DNA from: Planctomycetota bacterium
Lineage (GTDB): Bacteria > Planctomycetota > UBA1135 > GCA-002686595
Direction: 5' to 3'
Length of the DNA stretch: 64,000 nt
Assembly: GCA_022446815.1 (NCBI GenBank)
Contig: JAKVCD010000009.1
Location: forward strand, 62,001-126,000
The position numbers and the translations under genes were made by a program. Under the pieces are notes generated by a model, which saw only the letters and a list, made by a program, of their open reading frames with translations, was not told the origin of the DNA and searched no databases. Below, piece by piece: positions 19,011-26,830 of this stretch (its first letter is position 1; each line of letters begins with the position of its first letter).

Positions 19011-19057
19011 GCGGCCGCGCTGCGGGGTTAGACCCTGCGGCGCGGCCGCGATCTTTT
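19011..19057 (+). terminator. Strong rho-independent terminator after tsf
   Basis: An 18-pair stem (19011-19028 with 19032-19049, including two G-U pairs) closed by a 3-base TAG loop and followed by GATCTTTT. It separates rpsB-tsf from pyrH-frr. A smaller hairpin CTGGGG-CTGGC-CCCCAG (18984-19000) lies just upstream. Confidence 0.85.
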
Positions 19058-19126
19058 GTGTCACGCCCTTTGTCAGGCTGAATGAGAACTGTCGCCTGGC
19101 CGGCCGGCCCGCTATCCTCTCGTGCT

Positions 19127-19858
19127 ATGAGCTCCACAGAGGATCTGAGATACAAGCGCGTGCTGCTGAAGCTCTCCGGGGAGGCCCTGGGAGGTCAGGA
19201 GGGGAGCGGGATCGACGTTCCTACTGTGCGCTCCTTCGCGAACAGCATCGCGGAGGTGGCTCGCCTCGGCGCGGAGATCGCCATCGTCTGCGGTGGCGGC
19301 AACATTCTCCGTGGGGCGGAGTTCAGCCAGCTCGGTGCTGAGCGCGCGAACTCTGACTATATGGGCATGCTGGCGACCGTGATCAACGCCTTGGCGCTCT
19401 GCGATGCCATCGAGCAAGCGGGCGTGCCGGCACGGGTTCACACCGCCCTGGAGATACAGTCGGTCGCGGAGCCCTTCGTGCGTAAGCGAGCGATCAATCA
19501 GCTCAAGAAGGGGCACGTCGTGCTCCTCGCGGCTGGGACCGGCAACCCTTACTTCAGCACTGACACCGCGGCTGCGCTCAGAGCGAATGAGCTCGGCTGT
19601 GAGGTGCTTCTGAAGGCGACCAAGGTCGACGGGGTTTACGACTCCGACCCTATGGTGAACGACGACGCTAAGAAGCTCGACCGCCTGAGCTATATGGACG
19701 TCCTGAGCCAAGGCTTGCGAGTCATGGACGGGACCGCGATCACACTGTGCATGGAGAACAAGCTCCCAATCCTCGTCTTCGACCTCTTCGGAGAGGGGAA
19801 CCTCGAGCGGGCTGTGCGCGGAGAAGAGTTGGGCTCCCTCATCGGGGGCTCTGAGTGA
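19127..19858 (+). CDS. pyrH: Uridylate kinase (UMP kinase)
   Basis: A 243-residue hexameric bacterial-type UMP kinase making UDP from UMP and ATP. I use the ATG at 19127 (MSSTEDLRYKRVLLKLSGEAL); the longer frame from 19082 runs into the terminator region and is not conserved. Family marks: LKLSGEALGG, IVCGGGNILRG, DYMGMLATVINALAL, GTGNPYFSTDTAAALRA, and KATKVDGVYDSDP. Gene order tsf-pyrH-frr is the classic one, though here a terminator stands between tsf and pyrH. Confidence 0.95.
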   Translation: MSSTEDLRYKRVLLKLSGEALGGQEGSGIDVPTVRSFANSIAEVARLGAEIAIVCGGGNILRGAEFSQLGAERANSDYMGMLATVINALALCDAIEQAGVPARVHTALEIQSVAEPFVRKRAINQLKKGHVVLLAAGTGNPYFSTDTAAALRANELGCEVLLKATKVDGVYDSDPMVNDDAKKLDRLSYMDVLSQGLRVMDGTAITLCMENKLPILVFDLFGEGNLERAVRGEELGSLIGGSE

Positions 19859-19898
19859 ACACGGCGCCCCAGAGCGCCAAGGATAAGGAGAACGACTG

Positions 19899-20459
19899 AT
19901 GAGCTATGACCAGATCTTGAAGGACGGGCGCGAGCGTATGGACAAGGTCATGAAGCACCTCGCGGACCAGATGCGCGCGATACGTACGGGCCAGGCGAGC
20001 CCTGCCCTCGTCGAGAATCTCCGGGTGGATTACTACGGGAGCCCGACGCCGATCAATCAGCTCGGCTCGATCTCTGTCCCCGAGCCCCGGATGATCGCCA
20101 TCAAGCCTTTCGACGCCTCGATCCTCGATGAGATCTCCAAGACGATCATGAAGTCGGACCTGGGCATCAATCCCCAGAGTGACGGGAAGGTCTTAAGGCT
20201 CACCATGCCTCAGCTCTCTGGAGACCAGCGCAAGAAGATCGCGGCGAAGGTCAAAGATATTTGCGAGGAGGCGCGGATCGCCCTCCGGAACACCCGCCGA
20301 GACCTGAATAAGAGCGCTGATGCGGCTAAGAAGGATGGCGAGCTCACAGAGGACGACAACCACGCGCTGCACGATGAGATCCAAGAGATCCTGAAGCAGT
20401 TCGAGGGCAAGGTGGGGAGTGTGCAGGAGAAGAAGACCGCCGAGGTGCTGGAGGTCTGA
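19899..20459 (+). CDS. frr: Ribosome recycling factor
   Basis: A 186-residue protein that with EF-G splits the post-termination ribosome. Three-helix bundle marks: RAIRTGQASPALVENLRVDYYG, TPINQLGSISVPEPRMI, and LTMPQLSGDQRKKIAAKVKDICEEARIALRNTRRD. A good Shine-Dalgarno AAGGAG stands 9 bases before the ATG, one of the clearest in the window. Lies 40 bases after pyrH. Confidence 0.96.
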   Translation: MSYDQILKDGRERMDKVMKHLADQMRAIRTGQASPALVENLRVDYYGSPTPINQLGSISVPEPRMIAIKPFDASILDEISKTIMKSDLGINPQSDGKVLRLTMPQLSGDQRKKIAAKVKDICEEARIALRNTRRDLNKSADAAKKDGELTEDDNHALHDEIQEILKQFEGKVGSVQEKKTAEVLEV

Positions 20460-20564
20460 GGATCTTCTTGGGAGGAGTTCTCGGAGGGAGGTTTTCTTCG
20501 GGCTCCAGATCCCCTATTCTTCTCGGCCGCTCATCGAGGAACGACCTCGAGTGAACGAAGGAGT

Positions 20565-20640
20565 GGGCGCGTAGCTCAGTTGGTAGAGCAACTGGCTTTT
20601 AACCAGTAGGTCCCAGGTTCGATCCCTGGCGCGCTCACCA
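20565..20640 (+). tRNA. tRNA-Lys (anticodon TTT)
   Basis: A 76-base cloverleaf with encoded CCA. Acceptor GGGCGCG pairs with CGCGCTC (one G-T pair); anticodon stem ACTGG/CCAGT encloses loop CTTTTAA with anticodon TTT; the T arm is CCAGG-TTCGATC-CCTGG. Lies 105 bases after frr on the same strand and may be read from its own promoter. Confidence 0.97.
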
Positions 20641-20657
20641 CTCCTCTCTCCCCTGGC

Positions 20658-21638
20658 TCAGCTTTGGCCCGGGGACAAGCCGACTCCTCCGAGGCGATCA
20701 CCGGAGGTCGCGCCGCCCAGCCTGCGATAGGCTCGCGACCAGAACGCGGCGCGCAGGACACCTGTGAAGCCGTAGAGCATCAGGGAGAGGAATATGGTCG
20801 CTGGGGCGAGGAGGCAGATGAAGCTTGTGGTGAGCCCGACCGCCGCGACGCTCAGCGTCAGGACGAGGACGCAAGCGAGCTCCATCAGTACGTAGGCCAC
20901 GCTCAAAGTCGAGTTCACCCTGAGGAGGCGCCATGCGTGACGCAGGGCTGAGGTCATCCCGCGCCTGTTCTCAACGAGGCTGTGGAGCGCGAGCTGATGG
21001 AGGGCGCCCATCACGAGTGAGTACAGGATCAAGACTCCTGCGATAGGCAGGTAGATGACAGCTAGGAGCGCGCCGTGCTCTTCAAGGCCTCCTCCTGTGA
21101 GGACCCCTTGAAAGAAGAGCACAGGCGCGCCGACCAGCAGCAGGATGGCCGTGGCCTTCATCAGGCCTAGCAGGACTGAGAGACCAAAGGAGGACATGCT
21201 CATCCCTTCGCCCCTAGCCCAGATGTGTGCGAGGCTCGGCGAGGGAGTCTGCGCCCAAGCGTCTCTTCTCGCGCAGGAGGCGAGCCCTGCGAAGAGCCTG
21301 GAGGTCGCGAGGAGGAGCGGGGTGCCAAAGATGAGCACGAGCAAGAGCGAGCCGCCGAGACCCAGCAAAGTGAAGCTGACTCCGGGGTCTTGGGCTGCAA
21401 CGGTTGCGAACTCTGTGAACTGAGTGCTCGCCTCCGCCTTGCCCTGTCCCTGGATGGCCTCACCCAGCTCTATGGCCTGCCTCAAGAGCTTGTCGAGCTC
21501 TAGGTTGACCGTGACCTCTGGATAGAAGACGCCAACGATCCAGATCCACGCTGGGCGAGAGACTTGCCTGACGGCATCGAAGAGGTCTTCTCTGACCTCT
21601 CTCAGGCGGGGCAGGAGCTGCTTAGGTCCCTTGGTCAT
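20658..21638 (-). CDS. Multi-pass membrane protein, function unknown
   Basis: A 326-residue integral membrane protein with about six hydrophobic helices, among them LLLVLIFGTPLLLA, ATAILLLVGAPVLFF, LAVIYLPIAGVLILY, VLMELACVLVLTLSVAAV and LAPATIFLSLMLY. No signal peptide and no motif I recognise; the layout with a central ENRRGMTSALRHAWRLLRVN segment resembles the DUF4013/glycerophosphodiester-type membrane families with an internal 'W-R-L-hxxN' turn. Convergent with tRNA-Lys, 17 bases apart. Confidence 0.7.
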   Translation of the reverse strand: MTKGPKQLLPRLREVREDLFDAVRQVSRPAWIWIVGVFYPEVTVNLELDKLLRQAIELGEAIQGQGKAEASTQFTEFATVAAQDPGVSFTLLGLGGSLLLVLIFGTPLLLATSRLFAGLASCARRDAWAQTPSPSLAHIWARGEGMSMSSFGLSVLLGLMKATAILLLVGAPVLFFQGVLTGGGLEEHGALLAVIYLPIAGVLILYSLVMGALHQLALHSLVENRRGMTSALRHAWRLLRVNSTLSVAYVLMELACVLVLTLSVAAVGLTTSFICLLAPATIFLSLMLYGFTGVLRAAFWSRAYRRLGGATSGDRLGGVGLSPGQS

Positions 21639-21680
21639 CGCGAAGAGTGCGCGCGAGCGCTGAGAGGATTTCCTCTCTTC

Positions 21681-23015
21681 TCAGGCTCCTTGGCCTGCCG
21701 CGCTCACGACCGCTCCGCTACAAGCGGCCTCCACCTCATCTACCTCTTTAGGGATGTCAGCTGTGAGGTTCTCCCAGCCGCTCTCAGTGATCAGGATGTC
21801 GTCCTCGATCCGGACTCCGATCCCACGCCAGCGCTCCTCAACGGTCTCATCATCATCAGCGATGTAGATCCCCGGCTCGACCGTGAGAACCATCCCAGGC
21901 TCGAGGACACGCGAGGCACCGTCTAGGAAGTAGGCGCCGCAGTCGTGGACGTCCAGGCCGAGCCAGTGGCCGGCCTTGTGCATGTAGAAGCGCATGTAGG
22001 ACTTGTCCTCAATGACGCTCTCCCGTGTGCCCTCCAAGAGCCCGAGCTCTAAGAGGCCGTCGACGATCCCCTCGAGGGAGCGGCGGTGCATCCAGTCGAA
22101 GGGGACGCCCGGAGCGAGACCTTCGATCGCTGCCTTTTGCGCTGCGAGCACGACCTCATAGACGGCCTGCTGCTCCTCGCTGAACTTGCCGTTCACGGGG
22201 AAGGTCCGCGTGACGTCCGAGGCGTAGTAGTTGGACTCGCTGCCGGCGTCGATCAACAGGAGGGCTCCGTCAGCTAGGGGCTGGTTGTTCTCGACATAGT
22301 GCAGGATGCACGCGTTCGCGCCCCCAGCGACGATGTTTGTGTAGGCGGCGCCGGTCCCACCACGTCGCCGGAAGGTGTAGTCGATCAAGGCGTCGACCTC
22401 GCACTCGTTCATCCCCGGCTCGGTCTGGCGCATGCACTCGATGTGCGCCTCTGTCGTGATCAGGGCGGCGCGCCGCATCTCCTTGAGCTCTTCTTCTGAC
22501 TTGAAGAGGCGGAGCTCATGCAGGAGGGGGGCGGTGTCGAGGAGCTCGACGGGGGGCTCGACTCCCCCTCGCGCTTTGTTTCGCAGGCTGGTCACGAGGT
22601 CGATGAGCTTGCGATCGGTGTCGGCGTCTTGCCCTGTTCTGTAAACGATCCTCTCCCAGTCAGAGAGGATCTTCGGGAGCTCAGTCCAGAGCTCCTTGAT
22701 GTCGTAGGCCTCGTCGACGCCCAAGACCTCGGGCGCGCGCTCGATGCCGAGCCGGCGACCGTTCCAGGTCTCCATGAGAGGATCGCGAGGCCGCAAGAAG
22801 AGGATGGACTTGTGCTGTGAGCGATCTGCGCCGGGCAAGAGCACGAGGCAGGCCTCCTCCTCGCTGAAACCAGTCAGGTACCAGAAGTCGCTGTCCGGGC
22901 GATAGCGGAAGTCGCAGTCGTGATTGCGGACGCGCGTGGGAGAGGTGAAGAGCAGGGCGCATGCCTGCTCCTTGCTGAGGCAGTCGAGGAAGCGGAGTCT
23001 ATGTTCGGTGTACAT
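21681..23015 (-). CDS. pepP: Xaa-Pro aminopeptidase (aminopeptidase P, M24B)
   Basis: A 444-residue dinuclear-metal peptidase that removes an N-terminal residue before proline. An N-terminal AMP_N domain (RVRNHDCDFRYRPDSDFWYLTGF) precedes the pita-bread domain. Metal ligands are visible in order: Asp in LLIDAGSE, Asp in ASDVTRTFP, His in HKAGHWLGLDVHD, Glu in LTVEPGIYI and Glu in GVRIEDDILIT. Cytoplasmic, no signal peptide. It lies 42 bases before the membrane protein gene on the same strand. Confidence 0.93.
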   Translation of the reverse strand: MYTEHRLRFLDCLSKEQACALLFTSPTRVRNHDCDFRYRPDSDFWYLTGFSEEEACLVLLPGADRSQHKSILFLRPRDPLMETWNGRRLGIERAPEVLGVDEAYDIKELWTELPKILSDWERIVYRTGQDADTDRKLIDLVTSLRNKARGGVEPPVELLDTAPLLHELRLFKSEEELKEMRRAALITTEAHIECMRQTEPGMNECEVDALIDYTFRRRGGTGAAYTNIVAGGANACILHYVENNQPLADGALLLIDAGSESNYYASDVTRTFPVNGKFSEEQQAVYEVVLAAQKAAIEGLAPGVPFDWMHRRSLEGIVDGLLELGLLEGTRESVIEDKSYMRFYMHKAGHWLGLDVHDCGAYFLDGASRVLEPGMVLTVEPGIYIADDDETVEERWRGIGVRIEDDILITESGWENLTADIPKEVDEVEAACSGAVVSAAGQGA

Positions 23016-23035
23016 GGCCTAGAGGATAGCCGCTC

Positions 23036-24061
23036 TCAGCGCGAGTTGAGCCACGCCTCTGTAGCTCCCGCGATCCGAGAGAGCGCCCTAGCGCCGCTAG
23101 GCCCAGGCTCTAGGGTGATGACCGTGCCTTCACTAGGGGAGCTCGGGGCGTGCGGAGCAGCGCTGCGAGCGCCCCCGGGGACGCCTAGGCAACCTGTGAT
23201 GGCCTCGGCAGCAGCACGTTGTAACGGCGTCGGCACCACCTCTGGGCCCACCTCAAACCAAAGTCCAGCCTCTAAGAGCTGAGTCGGGAGCCGCCCCTCA
23301 GGGAGCGCAGGGAGATGCTCATCACGCGGCATAAAGCGTCCGAAGAGGTGCACCGGGCTCTCTTGCTCCGGCTTGACCTCGACGAGGAGCGGCTCGTTCC
23401 GTGTCTCTTGGCGCATCCAGTCGATGTAGGTGATGCGGACCTCTCGAGCAGGGAGCTCTGGGAGCTGAACACGGAAGGACGCGGGACCTCCCGAGAGGTG
23501 GTGCACCTTGACCTCGACGCCAGCGCGCTCAACAGAGATGACCAAGCGAACCTCAGCAGTCTGAGCTTGGAAGGTCGCCGAGGCGCTGATGGGCCCGACG
23601 ACACCGCGCGCAGCGTCAAGGGCTCCCGGTGGCGGCACTGGGCGCAAGAGGGCGCCCGCGGGGACGGGCTTGCTAGGGGAGAGTGCTCCTGTGCGGCCTG
23701 GTAAGAGTCTTGGCATCAAGGAGGCCGCGACCTCTGGCTCTCGGACGAGCGTCGCGAAGTGGCCCCAGGCGTCCGTTGCGCGGCCGCCGCGGGCAGCGAG
23801 GAAGGCGAGCGCGCCGCTCTCGCTCGGGGAGCGTTCAGGGCTCTTGAGCCACCGGCTCCAGGCGCTCCAAGTCTCGGGGGCTGACCACGGATCCGGGTGG
23901 GCTAGGACCGCCTGAGCGTCTTCGCCCAAGCTCTCCATCCACTCTTCGCTCACGGGCCCATCGGGGTCGACGTTTGCCCAAGCGCGCGCCGCGGGGCCTT
24001 CAGGCAAGAGGACGTCGCCGGCGAGGAGCGGGCAGAGTGTGAGCGTGAGGACGGTGAGCAT
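23036..24061 (-). CDS. Secreted protein, function unknown
   Basis: About 341 residues from the ATG at 24059-24061, which begins a signal peptide (MLTVLTLTLCPLLAGD). The mature part has an alpha-helical N-terminal third (RSPSESGALAFLAARGGRATDAWGHF) and a beta-rich middle with SGGPASFRVQLPELPAREVRITYIDW. No catalytic motif is visible and I recognise no family. It lies 20 bases upstream of pepP, so they are probably co-transcribed. Confidence 0.65.
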   Translation of the reverse strand: MLTVLTLTLCPLLAGDVLLPEGPAARAWANVDPDGPVSEEWMESLGEDAQAVLAHPDPWSAPETWSAWSRWLKSPERSPSESGALAFLAARGGRATDAWGHFATLVREPEVAASLMPRLLPGRTGALSPSKPVPAGALLRPVPPPGALDAARGVVGPISASATFQAQTAEVRLVISVERAGVEVKVHHLSGGPASFRVQLPELPAREVRITYIDWMRQETRNEPLLVEVKPEQESPVHLFGRFMPRDEHLPALPEGRLPTQLLEAGLWFEVGPEVVPTPLQRAAAEAITGCLGVPGGARSAAPHAPSSPSEGTVITLEPGPSGARALSRIAGATEAWLNSR

Positions 24062-24134
24062 CTCGTGAGGTCGTGGCGTTGAGGGAGGATAACCGATACT
24101 CTCCACTCCTTACCCCGCTAGCGGAGTTCGTCCC

Positions 24135-24392
24135 ATGATCGACCCCGAACTGCTCGAGATCCTCGCCTGCCCTGACACACACCAGCCCCTCGCTCTGGCT
24201 GACGATGCTCTCGTAGGCTCGCTGAACGCAGCCATTGAGTCAGAAGGACTCAAGAACGTCGGGGGAGACCCCGTGGAGGGCCCCTTGGATGGCGGCCTCG
24301 TGAGGGAAGACGGCGCTATCGTCTATCCCATCCGCGACCGCATCCCGGTCTTGCTGGTGGGCGAGGGGATCACCCTCCCGCTCCAGGCCTAA
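24135..24392 (+). CDS. Trm112-like small zinc-ribbon-family protein
   Basis: An 85-residue protein of the Trm112/YcaR family: MIDPELLEILACPDTHQPL and VREDGAIVYPIRDRIPVLL are the typical ends. Only one Cys of the usual zinc ribbon remains (ACPD), as in many bacterial members. These proteins are thought to stabilise methyltransferases or act in lipid A/envelope gene neighbourhoods. Here it precedes the EboE-like gene by 19 bases on the same strand. Confidence 0.85.
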   Translation: MIDPELLEILACPDTHQPLALADDALVGSLNAAIESEGLKNVGGDPVEGPLDGGLVREDGAIVYPIRDRIPVLLVGEGITLPLQA

Positions 24393-24411
24393 GGGACGCG
24401 TTCACTCCGAC

Positions 24412-25590
24412 GTGCGCTGGACCCATCCTGACCACCCCGGGCGCATTGTGCGCTTAGGGTACTGCCTCAACCTGCGAGCCGTTGAGAGCGCTGCAGAGCT
24501 CATCGAGAGCTTGCGCGAGGTCGTTCTGCCGCTGCGCGACCGCCTCGGGGGAGGTAAGAGCTTTGGGGTCGGCATGTACGTCCCCGCGACCTTGGCGGCT
24601 CACCTCGTGAGTGAAGACGGCTCATTGGAGCGAGCTGAGCTGAAGCGCTTCCTAGAGCTCGAGGGCTTAGATGCCTTCACATGGAACGCCTTCCCTTACG
24701 GCGATTTTCAGACTGATGGGCTGAAGGAGGCTGTCTACGAGCCAACCTGGCTGGACGCCCGCCGGGCTCGCTACACCCTCGACGTCGCGAGGCTCGCTGT
24801 GGCGGTCGCAGGAGACTCAGCACGCTCTCACCTCTCCATCTCAACTCACGGTGGGCGATACGGAGAGTGGGAGGGGAGCGAGGCGGAGCGGGCTCTTGGC
24901 CAGCTCCGCGAGGTCGTTGAGGCGCTCGAGGGCCTTGAGGGGGCGCCGGTTGTCCTCTCTGTGGAGGCCGAGCCCTTCTCGAGCGCGACGGACACCCGCG
25001 CTGCGGCGGCTTGGGTCGCCTCACTAGACTCCTCGCGCCTTGAGCTTTGCCTCGACTGCTGTCACTCGGCTGTGGAGTTTGAGGAGGTGGAGGAGGCGCT
25101 GGCTCTCACGCGCTCATCAGGACTGGGCAAGGTTCAGTTCTCCAGCGCCCTCAGCCTGATGAATCCAGCGGATAACCCAGACGGTGTCGAAGCGCTCCTC
25201 TCAATGGATGAGCCGCGCTTCTTGCACCAAGTCACGAGCTCAGATCCACAGACGCGCGCCGCGGACATCTCGGACCTAGCGCGCGCCCTCGAGGAGGAGG
25301 GCTGCTGGCGTGAGCTGGCTGAGTGGCGTTGCCATTTTCATGTCCCCGTTGATCTCGAGCGCTATGAAGGGCTCGGGACCACGACGGCGCATGCGGACGA
25401 CCTGGTCGGCGGACTGCTCTCTCAGCCGTCCATGTGGAGCCACGAAGAGCTGCACCTAGAGATCGAGACCTACACTTGGTCAGTCCTCCCTGAAGCCTCA
25501 GGCGCCTCGGAGGGGCTCACAGATGCGCTCGCGAGAGAATATGCCCACGTCATGGGCTTGCTTGGCGGCGCGGGCTGGGAGCCCGAGTGA
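24412..25590 (+). CDS. eboE: EboE-like metabolite traffic protein (TIM-barrel)
   Basis: A 392-residue protein with a GTG start. I recognise EboE from several family phrases: RLGYCLNLRAVES, GVGMYVPA, FTWNAFPYGDFQTDGLKEAVYEPTW, LCLDCCHSAVEFEE, GKVQFSSALSL, RFLHQVTSSD, WRCHFHVPVDLER and LHLEIETYTWSVLPE. The fold is a xylose-isomerase/AP-endonuclease-2-like TIM barrel with His, Glu, Asp and Cys residues that could bind metal. EboE belongs to the ebo gene set, which in cyanobacteria and pseudomonads is linked to export or protection of secondary metabolites; the reaction is unknown. Unlike in typical clusters, eboA and eboB homologues lie about 19 kb downstream. Confidence 0.82.
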   Translation: MRWTHPDHPGRIVRLGYCLNLRAVESAAELIESLREVVLPLRDRLGGGKSFGVGMYVPATLAAHLVSEDGSLERAELKRFLELEGLDAFTWNAFPYGDFQTDGLKEAVYEPTWLDARRARYTLDVARLAVAVAGDSARSHLSISTHGGRYGEWEGSEAERALGQLREVVEALEGLEGAPVVLSVEAEPFSSATDTRAAAAWVASLDSSRLELCLDCCHSAVEFEEVEEALALTRSSGLGKVQFSSALSLMNPADNPDGVEALLSMDEPRFLHQVTSSDPQTRAADISDLARALEEEGCWRELAEWRCHFHVPVDLERYEGLGTTTAHADDLVGGLLSQPSMWSHEELHLEIETYTWSVLPEASGASEGLTDALAREYAHVMGLLGGAGWEPE

Positions 25591-25734
25591 GGTCTCTCGC
25601 GGCTTCTCAGGAGACCTGCACATCCTTGTTGACACACACGGACCTCGTCCGTAACTTGTCGCGCCGATGAGCCAAGTTCGTCCCTCGGGACTGCGAAGCT
25701 CACGTGTGAAAGCAGAGATGCCACAGCACGCTGT

Positions 25735-25812
25735 GGCCCCTTCGTCTAGTCAGGCCTAGGACACCAGGTTTTCATCCTGGCGACAGGGGTTCAAATCCCC
25801 TAGGGGTCACCA
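25735..25812 (+). tRNA. tRNA-Glu (anticodon TTC)
   Basis: A 78-base cloverleaf with encoded CCA. Acceptor GGCCCCT pairs with AGGGGTC; anticodon stem CCAGG/CCTGG holds loop TTTTCAT with anticodon TTC; T arm AGGGG-TTCAAAT-CCCCT. A near-palindrome CCACAGCACGCTGTGG (25721-25736) runs into its first two bases. The rest of 25591-25734, after eboE, shows nothing else. Confidence 0.97.
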
Positions 25813-25854
25813 TCTCCCTCTCTCTGCGCCGTTGGCAGGCCGGCCAACACGCAA

Positions 25855-25876
25855 ACCGCCCCCTAGTGGGGGTGGT
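25855..25876 (+). terminator. Hairpin after tRNA-Glu
   Basis: ACCGCCCCC-TAGT-GGGGGTGGT, a 9-pair stem with one G-U pair, 43 bases after tRNA-Glu, followed by CTGTCT and not a true T-run. Probably the tRNA transcript's end, perhaps also serving the convergent gene. A second inverted repeat GTTGGC/GCCAAC lies at 25831-25848. Confidence 0.5.
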
Positions 25877-25884
25877 CTGTCTAT

Positions 25885-25914
25885 GGGTCTCCGAGCGCGG
25901 GGTCTCCGAGCGCG
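25885..25914. repeat. Perfect 15-base tandem duplication
   Basis: GGGTCTCCGAGCGCG is present twice in direct contact between the tRNA-Glu terminator and the convergent gene at 25936. It looks like a recent slippage or duplication event; no function is evident. Confidence 0.85.
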
Positions 25915-25935
25915 GCGCGCGCGCCTAGAGCGTAG

Positions 25936-26538
25936 CTATTTCTTTGCAGGGGGCGCGGGCTTGGTCTTGGGCTGAGGCTTGGACTTGGCCGCGGGCTTGA
26001 CCTTTGTTTGAGGCTTGGACTTCGTCGCGGGCTTGGTCTTGGGCTGAGGCTTGGACTTTGTCGCGGGCTTAGACTTTGTCTGCGGCTTGGTCTTCGTCGC
26101 GGGCTTGGTCTTGGGCTGAGGTTTGGTCTTCGTCCCTTTGCCCTTGCTAGGGCTCAAGGCGCTCTCAATGGAGAAGAAGCCGCTGGTGCTGATCAGGCCA
26201 GCCTTCTCCTTGCTGGCATGGCCGATCATGCAGACGAGGGAGTCTTCGGAGACTCGGACCACTCGGCCGCGCTCTCCGATGAGGGATTGGCCTGCTTCGA
26301 GGAGCTGCGAGTCCCAGGCACGGCGCCGGGCATCAAACCAGCGGATCTCGAGCGTCGCCGGACCATTGTTGAGGACGCGTAGGTCTCCGTCGCGGGCGGT
26401 CTCACCCAGTACGACGGTGACTCCGACCTCGACCTTGAAGCGTGCGAGCTCTGCAGATTGAGCTTGTGCGGGAGCGGTGAAGAGGGCGCCGGCTGCCAGG
26501 GCTGCGACAGCGAAGAGCGGTGAGTTGGAGAGCTTCAT
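25936..26538 (-). CDS. Secreted protein with Lys/Pro/Thr repeat tail
   Basis: A 200-residue protein. A signal peptide (ends TAPAQAQ) is followed by about 100 residues forming a small beta domain (VEVGVTVVLGE, NNGPATLEIRWFDARRRAW, GRVVRVSEDSLVCMIGH). From about residue 134 to the end runs a tail of 10-residue units, KTKPQPKTKP / ATKSKPQTKS type, strongly basic. Such tails can bind acidic polysaccharide, peptidoglycan or DNA outside the membrane. AAAGGA stands 10 bases before the ATG. Function unknown. Confidence 0.7.
   Translation of the reverse strand: MKLSNSPLFAVAALAAGALFTAPAQAQSAELARFKVEVGVTVVLGETARDGDLRVLNNGPATLEIRWFDARRRAWDSQLLEAGQSLIGERGRVVRVSEDSLVCMIGHASKEKAGLISTSGFFSIESALSPSKGKGTKTKPQPKTKPATKTKPQTKSKPATKSKPQPKTKPATKSKPQTKVKPAAKSKPQPKTKPAPPAKK
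25965..26130. repeat. 30-base periodic repeat coding for the KTKP tail
   Basis: Imperfect units of GGCTTGGTCTTGGGCTGA and GGCTTGGACTTTGTCGCG type alternate with about 30-base spacing, all kept in frame. Likely to vary in copy number between strains by slippage. Confidence 0.7.
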
Positions 26539-26830
26539 AATTCTAATTCCTTTGGTTTGGGGGGTTGAGGGGGTCTTGTTCGCGGGGGTCAGGTAGGGGG
26601 GCTTGGGTGGTCAGGACAGTCGATCGAGAGAAATTCTCGAGAGCGCTGTCTCGCTCTAAGAGCGAACTGCACGAACAGGTGCCTCACTGGACTCTCCAGG
26701 TGCAAAAAAATGCTGAGCGAAGGGGACCGCATCAGGAATCGCAGGTCCGGCGACGTAAATCCCATCCCTGCAATCGCTTGCTCGCGATGCGAGCCTCACC
26801 TACGCGCTCTTGGACCGAATGAAGCCGCTC
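26539..26830. other. Intergenic region with two dyads
   Basis: No gene is seen. Two short inverted repeats lie upstream of the 25936-26538 gene: GAGAA-A-TTCTC (26628-26638) and TCGCTCT-A-AGAGCGA (26651-26665). Both may be operators for that gene. A run of seven A stands at 26704-26710. No clear promoter was identified. Confidence 0.3.
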
